Assembly (NCBI GenBank): GCA_045638465.1 | Contig: JAZUBK010000051.1 | Span: forward strand, 1-8,749 | Length of the DNA stretch: 8,749 bases | From: CAKVLS01 sp045638465 | GTDB lineage: Bacteria > Bacillota > Clostridia > Christensenellales > UBA1242 | Direction of reading: 5' to 3' | Shown here: one piece after another, positions 1 through 5,734 of the stretch | Numbering within the stretch: the first letter of the stretch is position 1 | Layout of the letters: every line of letters starts with the position of its first letter | The notes under the pieces: generated by a model | What the model saw: the letters and a program-made list of their open reading frames with translations, nothing else | What the model was told of the DNA's origin: nothing | Databases searched by the model: none | Position numbers and translations under genes: made by a program

Positions 1-3000
1 ATAGCATATTCAAATGCCCAAGGCAAAGTGGGTGACTTTTTCTACGATACTGATGATTTCAAAATTTATCGCAAAACTGCAAGTGGTTGGGAGTTTTTGT
101 CTTATATTAGAGGCGAAGATGGTGATGATGGTGACGATGGTTGTACATGGCTTACAGGAACAGCAGTTTCAGGCTCTGGGGATAATATCTTTGCTACTGT
201 AGTAGATGCAAAAAAAGGTGACTTATATTTTAACACAACTACAAGTGATGTGTTCAAATGTATCGGCGAAAACACTTGGAAATGGATTGCCAATGTAAAT
301 GGTGTAGATGGTACAGATGGTGCAACTTGGATTTCTGGCCCAACAGTTCCTACATCTGAAGGAAAAGTAGGTGATTACTATTTCAACACTGTTACTTTTG
401 ACATTTATGAAAAAACTGCAGATGGTTGGGTAAAAATTGCTAATATAGAAAGCTCTAACCAAGAAACTGAAGAAGCAAAGAAAGCTATTGGAGATCATTA
501 TATGATCAACAATGGTCTTACAGATATGGCTGCAAATGCCGTAGAACTTGTAGTAGATAGCAAGGGTATTGCATATGCATGTTATCTATGTAGCGAAACA
601 GCCTTAGGTGAAGCCACCTCTATGGTTAAGATTGCAAAATTCAATATTTTGCAACCAACCAATATAGAGTGGATAACTGTATTTGATAGATCTATTGACT
701 TTGGTGGACAACCATTGTTAGAGTGTAATATTATTGACCTAAACTCAACAACTGTTAGAGTTTTTGCGGTAAATAAAAACACTTGGAAATACTATTATAA
801 AGATGTTAACAAAAAGACAAATGCACTAGGTGAATTAAAAGAAGTAAAATTCAAATCTAGCGAATCTTCTGATGCTGTAGAGTTTAGCAAAACAACAGTT
901 AACCAATATATATCTTCTATCGGCGGAAAAAGTTTTGCCGAACTACAAACAACAACAAAAATGGTTTATGTAGATGGGTATTTTTACACAACTGCAGTCG
1001 GTGGGGCGGGTACACAAAATGTATTGTTCCTAAAATCAACCAATGGTGATACTTGGACATTGCAATCAACTATCAATCACACAACAAATTATGAAGCAAT
1101 GCTAGAATACTATGATGGCAAATTCTGGGTAATGTGCAGAAATGGTGGAACAAACCCTTCAAGTAGCAAACAAAAGAATTTATTATATTCTGAAGACGGT
1201 ATTACTTGGACTCAAACAAATCTTGCTCTAGAAACATCAGACACAAGACCATATTTGTTCAAATATCAAGGAGATTTGTACTTGGCATATTCTTCTCCTA
1301 TGGCTGACGAATATTCTACAGTAAGACATTGGAGATGTAATATTCACGTAGGCAGAATTGTTGCAGACGGCACAGATGTTACATTTGAAGAAATTGTTTA
1401 TAAAGAAAGCAAATTTGGTATTGTATACTATGCTTTGACAGACTGGTATGGCAGTATGATTATGCTATATTCTTCTAGCGAAATGCACCCAACAGAAGGT
1501 TTGATGGGACCTTATGTTCAAGGCAAAGACTGTCTAAACTATACAATTTTGCATAGTCAAGCGCCAGAACTTTCTTTTAAAGAGCTAGAATCAATTAGTA
1601 TAAGTTCTCAACCAAACGTAACAGAGTATGCGGTAGGCGATACATTTGACGCTACAGGCCTTTCTATTAGAGCAAAATACTCTGATGGTTCTTATGCTAC
1701 AATTACAAATTATTCTATCTCAAGTCCAGATATGTCAACTGCAGGTACAAAGACTGTTACTGTTACATATGATGGAAAATCAATATCTTTTGATATTGAG
1801 GTAAAAGAAGTAGAAAAAGTTATTGAGCAAATTACAATAACTTCAACCCCTACAAAACTAAATTATCTTCTAAACGAAACATTTGACCCTACAGGTCTTG
1901 TTGTACAAGTAAAATATAATGTAGGAACTCCAGAAGTAATTACTGATTATACTTTGTCAACTCCAGATATGACAAAGGAAGGTACAGAAACAATCACTGT
2001 AACATATATCAAAAATGGCGTAACAAAAACAGCAACTTTCACAATCGAAATAAGCGAAGAAATTTTAGATTATGTTGCAATCGGCTCTATTGTTTCTAAT
2101 GGTAGCCAATATATCGATCTAAGTGACTATAAGACAAAGGCCAACACAAAAGTTGTTATAGAAATGGAAAGACCTACAGACGAAGGTGTTATCGATACTG
2201 ATGGAAGATGGCTATTCTCATCTGCTGATACAACTTTAAACAGAAACTTTGGTTTCTGTCTAAAACCGGGCGATGCTTTTGTTTTGGATATGGGTGGACA
2301 AAGAGCTCAAACAGGTACAATTAATTGGCAAGATGGAGTAAATATTGTAGAAATTGGTAATGGTGTATTTAAGATAAATGATGGAGATTTGATAAGTGGA
2401 GGTAGTACTTCTAATCTACAAACTCCAGAAGTATCAATAAACTCACTTCAATTGTTGACTTCACCAACAACATCTAAATCAACATATCTACACGCTACAA
2501 TTTATCATGTAACTATTTACGAAGGCAATACTATTGTTAAAAACTTGATTCCTGCAAAGAAAGTTTCAGAAAACAATAGAATAGGTTTGTATGACACAAT
2601 TTCAGGAACTTGGTATTTCCCTACAGGTGGTGCTCTTGCCGAAGGAAGTGCTGCAGTAGAAAAAGAACTATCAAATATTGAAATAGTATCAAATCCTACA
2701 ATTACTCAATATGCTGTAGGCGATACTTTAGACATTGCAGGTCTTGTTGTAAAAGCAAACTATGTAGATGGTACAAGCAAAAATATTTTAGCATACACTG
2801 TTTCTGATGTTGATATGTCAACTGCAGGTACAAAAGCAGTTACTATCACATATAAAGGTCAAACTGTAAGCTTTAATATTGAAGTTATTGCCGCAGAAGA
2901 AAAATCTTTGGATTCTATTACAATAACATCTAATCCAACAAAACTTGTTTACTTTGTGGGACAAACATTTGATCCAACAGGCCTTGTAGTTTCTGCAAAC

Positions 3001-3729
3001 TATACAGTAGGTGCTCCATTAGTATTATCTGCTGCAGACTATCAATTATCAACTCCTGATATGTCAACTGCAGGTGAAAAAACTATCACAGTAACATATA
3101 CAGAAGACGGAACAGAAGTTAGTAACACATTTACTATCACAGTAAATGAAAGCGAATACAATGCGCTAACATCGGTTCTTACAGACGGAACACAATATAT
3201 TAATCTAGGCTACAAAGTAAAAGCGAATACTCAAATTGTAATTACAATGGACAAACCAGATGAAGACAAAATGGGTAATGGTTGGTTGTTCCAAGCAGGA
3301 AATAACTTTGGTTTTAATATCAAAGCAGATGGTAAATATGTACTTGATATTGGTGGAACAAGATATCAAACAGGTACTATTAATTGGGCAGAAGGAACTA
3401 AGAAAAACACATTTGTAATTGGTAATGGTGTGTTTACAGTTAATGGTGAAATCCTTGCTACTGGACTAAATGTAACAAAAACACCTACTACAAATACAAC
3501 TGCAGATCTATGGTTCTTGAGTGCATCAAATACTGATAATAAAGTATATATGCAAACTGCTATTTATGAAGTTAAGATTTATGAGGGTGAAGAACTAGTT
3601 ATGCATCTAGTTCCAGCTCAATCAAAAGCTGACACTTCAAAAATTGGTTTCTATGATGTAGTAAACTATAGATTCTACTATTCAACACCAGCAGGAACTA
3701 ACTTTATAGCTCCTACCGAAGAAGAATAA
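1..3729 (+). CDS. Large mosaic secreted/surface protein, 5'-truncated (collagen-like repeats, sialidase-like region, Ig-like and LamG-like domains)
   Basis: The frame is open from base 1, so the true start is upstream and 1242 codons are visible (numbered here from base 1). Residues 1-155 hold two full and one partial repeat starting at G11, G73 and G124 (GD-x-[YF]-[YF]-[ND] ... W), joined by short Gly-x-Asp collagen-like runs at 38-47 and 101-107. Residues 165-524 resemble a sialidase/BNR beta-propeller, with two Asp-box motifs, S346-TNGDT-W352 and S397-EDGIT-W403. Next come Ig-like domains (Big_3 style, with 'YAVGDTFDATGL' and 'DMSTAGTKTVTVTY') at 529-603 and 608-685, a LamG/jelly-roll-like domain at 690-880, Ig-like domains at 890-963 and 970-1050, and a second LamG-like domain at 1053-1237. 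No sortase motif or C-terminal membrane anchor is seen; the end is acidic (PTEEE), with tandem TAA stops. The domain order suggests glycan binding or adhesion outside the cell. Enzyme activity is unproven and a phage tail role is possible. Confidence 0.85.
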   Translation: MAYSNAQGKVGDFFYDTDDFKIYRKTASGWEFLSYIRGEDGDDGDDGCTWLTGTAVSGSGDNIFATVVDAKKGDLYFNTTTSDVFKCIGENTWKWIANVNGVDGTDGATWISGPTVPTSEGKVGDYYFNTVTFDIYEKTADGWVKIANIESSNQETEEAKKAIGDHYMINNGLTDMAANAVELVVDSKGIAYACYLCSETALGEATSMVKIAKFNILQPTNIEWITVFDRSIDFGGQPLLECNIIDLNSTTVRVFAVNKNTWKYYYKDVNKKTNALGELKEVKFKSSESSDAVEFSKTTVNQYISSIGGKSFAELQTTTKMVYVDGYFYTTAVGGAGTQNVLFLKSTNGDTWTLQSTINHTTNYEAMLEYYDGKFWVMCRNGGTNPSSSKQKNLLYSEDGITWTQTNLALETSDTRPYLFKYQGDLYLAYSSPMADEYSTVRHWRCNIHVGRIVADGTDVTFEEIVYKESKFGIVYYALTDWYGSMIMLYSSSEMHPTEGLMGPYVQGKDCLNYTILHSQAPELSFKELESISISSQPNVTEYAVGDTFDATGLSIRAKYSDGSYATITNYSISSPDMSTAGTKTVTVTYDGKSISFDIEVKEVEKVIEQITITSTPTKLNYLLNETFDPTGLVVQVKYNVGTPEVITDYTLSTPDMTKEGTETITVTYIKNGVTKTATFTIEISEEILDYVAIGSIVSNGSQYIDLSDYKTKANTKVVIEMERPTDEGVIDTDGRWLFSSADTTLNRNFGFCLKPGDAFVLDMGGQRAQTGTINWQDGVNIVEIGNGVFKINDGDLISGGSTSNLQTPEVSINSLQLLTSPTTSKSTYLHATIYHVTIYEGNTIVKNLIPAKKVSENNRIGLYDTISGTWYFPTGGALAEGSAAVEKELSNIEIVSNPTITQYAVGDTLDIAGLVVKANYVDGTSKNILAYTVSDVDMSTAGTKAVTITYKGQTVSFNIEVIAAEEKSLDSITITSNPTKLVYFVGQTFDPTGLVVSANYTVGAPLVLSAADYQLSTPDMSTAGEKTITVTYTEDGTEVSNTFTITVNESEYNALTSVLTDGTQYINLGYKVKANTQIVITMDKPDEDKMGNGWLFQAGNNFGFNIKADGKYVLDIGGTRYQTGTINWAEGTKKNTFVIGNGVFTVNGEILATGLNVTKTPTTNTTADLWFLSASNTDNKVYMQTAIYEVKIYEGEELVMHLVPAQSKADTSKIGFYDVVNYRFYYSTPAGTNFIAPTEEE
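31..450 (+). repeat. N-terminal GD-x-Y-F-N repeats with collagen-like linkers
   Basis: Three in-frame repeats start at bases 31, 217 and 370 (spacings of 62 and 51 codons). Each opens with Gly-Asp, two aromatic or hydrophobic residues and Asn/Asp-Thr, followed by a D-[IVK]-[YF] segment and a conserved Trp. Units 1 and 2 end in Gly-x-Asp triplets followed by a [CA]-T-W-[LI] segment. The third unit lacks the collagen-like tail and runs into the sialidase-like region. More copies probably lie upstream, because the window opens inside a unit (the residues before base 31 match the lead-in to the third unit). Confidence 0.7.
1585..2640 (+). repeat. Duplicated Ig-Ig-LamG unit, copy A
   Basis: This encodes two Ig-like domains and one LamG-like domain (residues 529-880), matching copy B at 2668-3711 domain for domain. 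Shared landmarks are a [TQ]-[EQ]-YAVGDT strand in the first Ig domain, 'NETFDPTGLVV' against 'GQTFDPTGLVV' in the second, 'TGTINW' in the LamG-like part and an 'IYEG ... LVPA/LIPA ... IG[LF]YD' ending. An 18-nt string starting gatatgtcaactgc is identical at 1729, 2812 and 3058. Confidence 0.8.
2668..3711 (+). repeat. Duplicated Ig-Ig-LamG unit, copy B
   Basis: This is the second copy of the unit at 1585-2640, encoding residues 890-1237. It has the same domain order and nearly the same length (1044 against 1056 nt), with substantial amino-acid divergence, so it is an old internal duplication. The two Ig domains inside each copy are also related to each other: the DMSTAG-type strand recurs three times exactly and once as DMTKEG. 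The duplication therefore appears nested. Confidence 0.8.
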
Positions 3730-3735
3730 TAAAAC

Positions 3736-3766
3736 AAAAAAAAGAGGGAATACCCCTCTTTTTTTT
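3736..3766 (+). terminator. Rho-independent terminator after the mosaic surface gene
   Basis: An A-rich arm plus GAGGG (3736-3748) pairs perfectly with CCCTC plus a T-run (3754-3766), giving a 13-bp stem with a 5-nt loop. It starts 6 nt after the first stop codon. With A-runs on one side and T-runs on the other, it could also stop transcription coming from the right. Confidence 0.9.
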
Positions 3767-3880
3767 GTAACAAATCTCAAAAGTGGCAGGGCAACAAGAG
3801 TGTAAACAAGGGGCTTTTTTGACATCAAACACACGGCGGAGTTTTATATCGTTTTTCTTGAAAAAATCGCAAAAAAGTAC
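3767..3880. other. Intergenic stretch between terminator and rplM promoter
   Basis: About 115 nt without a plausible gene or RNA. The only recognisable element is a possible weak promoter (listed separately). A GGGGC plus T6 string at 3811-3820 looks like a terminator tail but has no complementary upstream arm. Confidence 0.5.
3819..3847 (+). promoter_or_regulatory. Possible second, upstream promoter for rplM-rpsI
   Basis: A perfect -35 hexamer TTGACA (3819-3824) is followed after exactly 17 nt by TTTTAT (3842-3847), which matches four of six -10 positions. It would give a longer leader than the main promoter. The weak -10 makes this tentative. Confidence 0.3.
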
Positions 3881-3909
3881 TTGACATTATATATATTTGA
3901 TATTATAAT
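3881..3909 (+). promoter_or_regulatory. Strong sigma-A-type promoter of rplM-rpsI
   Basis: TTGACA (3881-3886) and TATAAT (3904-3909) are both perfect consensus and are separated by exactly 17 nt of AT-rich spacer. Transcription would start near 3915-3917, leaving a leader of about 100 nt before the rplM ATG. Such strength fits a ribosomal protein operon. Confidence 0.93.
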
Positions 3910-3911
3910 AA

Positions 3912-3965
3912 CTAGGTCGTAAAGTGTAGATTTGCGAACTAGCCCCTCGCTTGTCAACAGTTGAA
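3912..3965 (+). ncRNA. Candidate L13 (rplM) mRNA leader structure
   Basis: The segment between the promoter and the A/T-rich spacer of rplM can fold in alternative ways. TCGT (3917-3920) pairs with GCGA (3934-3937), extended on the DNA by CTAG (3912-3915) with CTAG (3939-3942). Alternatively AC-T-AGC (3938-3943) pairs with GCT-T-GT (3949-3954), with one T-T mismatch. TCAA (3954-3957) can pair with TTGA (3961-3964). An L13 leader family (Rfam L13_leader) is known upstream of rplM in low-GC Gram-positives. The position fits, but the match to that family is inferred and not computed. The 5' CTAG lies at or just before the predicted transcription start, so the first extension may not be in the RNA. 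Confidence 0.5.
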
Positions 3966-4002
3966 AACAAAAAAATAAATAATTTTTAATTTACATTTCG
4001 TT

Positions 4003-4007
4003 GGAGG
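4003..4007 (+). promoter_or_regulatory. Shine-Dalgarno site of rplM
   Basis: GGAGG lies 11 nt before the ATG at 4019, slightly longer spacing than in the other genes here. It settles the start: an in-frame TTG at 4001 overlaps this site and therefore cannot be the initiation codon. Confidence 0.8.
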
Positions 4008-4018
4008 AAATAGTTTTT

Positions 4019-4462
4019 ATGAAAACATATATGGCAAAACCTCAATCAGTGGAAAGTAAATGGTATATCGTAGATGCAACTAACATGCCTCTAGGAAGAC
4101 TTGCTGCTCAAGTTGCTACAATTTTGAGAGGTAAGAACAAACCAGAATTTACTCCACACGTTGACACTGGGGATCACGTTATCGTTATAAACAGCGACAA
4201 AGTTGTTTTGACTGGTAAAAAATTGGAACAAAAGAAACATTATCATCACACTGGTTACGTTGGTGGTATGAAAGAAGAAGGATATGATAAACTTCTTGCA
4301 GAAAAATCTGACTATGTAGTAACTCTTGCTGTTAAAGGTATGCTACCAAAAAACAGCCTAGGAAGAGCTATGGCAAAGAAACTTAAAGTTTATAAAGATG
4401 CTAACCATGGTCACGAAGCTCAAAAACCAGAACTTATCGTTCTAAAAGGAGTTAGAGAATAA
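4019..4462 (+). CDS. rplM: 50S ribosomal protein L13
   Basis: This encodes 147 residues, the usual size for bacterial L13, an early-assembling protein of the large ribosomal subunit that contacts 23S rRNA. It opens with MKTYMAKP and the conserved 'KWYIVDA...PLGRLA' segment (around residues 14-31). It continues with 'LRGKNKPEFTPHVDTGD', 'VLTGKK', 'HHTGYVGG' and 'AVKGMLPKNSLGRAM', all hallmarks of the family. The start at ATG 4019 is chosen because it follows a GGAGG site and matches the usual L13 N-terminus. It is the first gene of the rplM-rpsI operon, with a perfect-consensus promoter and a structured leader upstream. L13 is likely to regulate its own mRNA through that leader, but this is inference. 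Confidence 0.98.
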   Translation: MKTYMAKPQSVESKWYIVDATNMPLGRLAAQVATILRGKNKPEFTPHVDTGDHVIVINSDKVVLTGKKLEQKKHYHHTGYVGGMKEEGYDKLLAEKSDYVVTLAVKGMLPKNSLGRAMAKKLKVYKDANHGHEAQKPELIVLKGVRE

Positions 4463-4896
4463 TGGCAGAAGAAGTAAAAACAACTAAAAAAGCAGCTAAA
4501 GCTAAAAAACCAGCTGCTACTATCCTAACTGGTAGAAGAAAAAAATCTATCGCTAGAGTAAGAATTGTTACTGGTAGCGGTAAAATCACTATTAACAAAA
4601 GAGACATCGAAGAATACTTCGACCTAGAAACTCTTAAACTTATCGTTCGTCAACCACTTACACTTACAAACACTCTTGACAAATTTGATGTATTTGTAAA
4701 TGTACAAGGTGGCGGTTTCACTGGCCAAGCTGGTGCTATCAGACAAGCTATCGCAAGAGCACTTGTTGATCAAAGCGAAACTTACAAAGCTGAACTTAAA
4801 AAAGCTGGTTTCCTAACTAGAGACAGCAGAATGAAAGAGCGTAAAAAATACGGTCTTAAAAAAGCTCGTAAAGCTCCACAATTCAGCAAGAGATAA
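4462..4896 (+). CDS. rpsI: 30S ribosomal protein S9
   Basis: This encodes 144 residues. S9 is a small-subunit head protein whose C-terminal tail reaches toward the P-site tRNA. The conserved core starts at 'GRRKKSIARVRI' and continues through 'GSGKITINKRDIEEYF', 'GGGFTGQAGAIRQAIARAL' and 'LTRDSRMKERKKYGLKKARKAPQFSKR', ending in the family's invariant Lys-Arg. About 22 extra Lys/Ala-rich residues precede the core, so the protein is longer than the common form of about 130 residues. The ATG overlaps the rplM stop by one base (TAATG), and an AGGAG site sits inside the end of rplM, 10 nt upstream. This suggests translational coupling. The pair rplM-rpsI is nearly universal in bacteria. Confidence 0.98.
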   Translation: MAEEVKTTKKAAKAKKPAATILTGRRKKSIARVRIVTGSGKITINKRDIEEYFDLETLKLIVRQPLTLTNTLDKFDVFVNVQGGGFTGQAGAIRQAIARALVDQSETYKAELKKAGFLTRDSRMKERKKYGLKKARKAPQFSKR

Positions 4897-4912
4897 TCAA
4901 TATTTTGCATAC

Positions 4913-4947
4913 AAAATACTCGCAACTTTTTGCGAGTATTTTTTGTT
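4913..4947 (+). terminator. Rho-independent terminator of rplM-rpsI
   Basis: A perfect 13-bp stem pairs 4913-4925 (AAAATACTCGCAA) with 4930-4942 (TTGCGAGTATTTT). The loop is 4 nt and the T-tract runs on to 4944, then again after one G. It begins 16 nt after the rpsI stop. Confidence 0.95.
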
Positions 4948-4951
4948 TTGT

Positions 4952-4980
4952 TTGATTTTTGGTCAGTTGTTTGGTATTAT
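4952..4980 (+). promoter_or_regulatory. Candidate promoter of the PH-like membrane protein gene
   Basis: TTGATT (4952-4957) and TATTAT (4975-4980) are spaced by 17 nt. The predicted start near 4987 would leave only about 10 nt of leader, just enough to include the GGAG site before ATG 4997. The gene follows a strong terminator, so a promoter here is expected. Confidence 0.6.
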
Positions 4981-4996
4981 GTATATGGAGAGAAAA

Positions 4997-5617
4997 ATGG
5001 AAAACAAAAAGACAACTAAAAAAACAACTAAGAATACAAAATCAAACCCTATCGAAAAGGTGGAGGAAAGAAACCAAATTTTATCAAAAAGAGCAAAAGT
5101 CAAAATGTGGCAACCTATAGTTGGTCATATTATACTTATAGTAGTTGCGGCTTTTCTTGCACTTATTATTGCCCTTAGCACAAAGAAGACATCAGATATG
5201 GTAAGTTATGTGTTTATGATAGTTGCAGTTTGGTTACTTGGAGCATTGGACGTGTACTTGATTGTTTCTATGATACTAGACATAATCAAAGTATCCCAAT
5301 ACAACAAAGAAAACGAAGTATATATAGAATACAAAGGTGACATTTTTACCTTATATATGCAAAATGATAAAACAAAACAAATCAAAAAAGAAGACATAGA
5401 AAAAGTCGAATACAAAACAAATAATGGTTTGTTTTTTAGTCCGCACTATATATATGAGCAAACATACAAACTTGGAAAAATTACCTTTGTTTTGAAAGGG
5501 CAAGAGGAAAGTAAAGTGCTTTTAAAACTTGTTCCTGATGCCGAAAAGGTGCATGGCAAGATTAGTAAGATATTGCACAAAACCGCCTCTGCAAAAGAGC
5601 AAAAAGAAAAACAATAG
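4997..5617 (+). CDS. Two-helix membrane protein with PH-like C-terminal domain, function unknown
   Basis: I do not recognise a named family. It encodes 206 residues. A Lys/Thr-rich cytosolic N-terminus (1-36) precedes two hydrophobic helices, roughly 41-60 and 69-93, separated by a short loop. The rest (about 105-206) is soluble, with a beta-rich stretch around 107-133 ('EVYIEYKGDIFTLYM ... IKKEDIEKVEYK') and a basic, helical C-terminal end. That pattern, 'x-Y-x-G-D-x-[FI]-x-[VL]' strands followed by '[IL]-x-x-x-D-I-x-x-V', is like bacterial PH-domain membrane proteins, so a PH-like fold on the cytosolic side is a reasonable guess. ATG 4997 is chosen for its GGAG site 6 nt upstream. In-frame ATGs at 4979 and 4985 lack such a site. 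It has its own promoter and terminator, so it is probably monocistronic. Confidence 0.8.
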   Translation: MENKKTTKKTTKNTKSNPIEKVEERNQILSKRAKVKMWQPIVGHIILIVVAAFLALIIALSTKKTSDMVSYVFMIVAVWLLGALDVYLIVSMILDIIKVSQYNKENEVYIEYKGDIFTLYMQNDKTKQIKKEDIEKVEYKTNNGLFFSPHYIYEQTYKLGKITFVLKGQEESKVLLKLVPDAEKVHGKISKILHKTASAKEQKEKQ

Positions 5618-5629
5618 ACAAACAAAAAC

Positions 5630-5654
5630 AGCAACGCTTGGCGTTGCTTTTTTT
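5630..5654 (+). terminator. Rho-independent terminator after the PH-like membrane protein gene
   Basis: The hairpin GCAACGC (5631-5637), loop TTG, GCGTTGC (5641-5647) can be extended by one A-T pair. It is followed by seven T (5648-5654) and starts 13 nt after the stop codon. Confidence 0.95.
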
Positions 5655-5675
5655 GGTAAAAAATATTTTTTTTGA

Positions 5676-5715
5676 GCCAAAATTGTTTTATGTTTTGGCG
5701 TCTTTAGTATATACT
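5676..5715 (+). promoter_or_regulatory. Candidate promoter and operator of trxB-glmM-ung
   Basis: A perfect inverted repeat, GCCAAAA (5676-5682) and TTTTGGC (5693-5699) with a 10-nt spacer, encloses a possible -35 TTGTTT (5683-5688). Two -10 candidates follow: TAGTAT (5705-5710, 16-nt spacing) and the better-matching TATACT (5710-5715), which has no good -35 at 17 nt. The repeat would let a dimeric regulator cover the -35 region. No T-tract follows it, so it is not a terminator. Confidence 0.5.
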
Positions 5716-5734
5716 ATTTTTGAGGGAGAAAATT

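Noticed and set aside
28..30. GTG at base 28 as the start of the large surface gene
   Set aside because: It falls inside a repeat unit (G-K-V-G-D, the same as the third copy at 361-375), the frame stays open to base 1, and no ribosome site precedes it. The gene is truncated by the window.
223..498. Minus-strand open frame of 91 codons
   Set aside because: It is antisense to the N-terminal repeats of the surface gene, with Cys/Ile/Ser-rich composition typical of a shadow frame.
1729..3075. Repeated 18-nt string as CRISPR or mobile-element repeats
   Set aside because: The three copies are in the same reading frame of homologous Ig-like domains with irregular long spacing. They are coding repeats.
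1..3729. Prophage tail fibre as the main call
   Set aside because: The repeat style fits, but nothing else phage-like is visible, the downstream genes are core chromosomal ones, and a terminator closes the unit. It is kept only as an alternative.
3811..3820. GGGGC plus T6 as a second terminator
   Set aside because: No upstream GCCCC arm exists to form a stem.
4001..4018. TTG start extending L13 by six residues
   Set aside because: The TTG overlaps the GGAGG ribosome site, and the conserved L13 N-terminus begins at ATG 4019.
4943..4996. TTG start extending the membrane protein by 18 residues
   Set aside because: It lies in the T-tract of the rpsI terminator and upstream of the candidate promoter. 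GGAG supports ATG 4997.
5720..5734. TTG start extending TrxB by five residues
   Set aside because: The TTG touches the GGGAG site itself; ATG 5735 gives the normal TrxB N-terminus and correct spacing.
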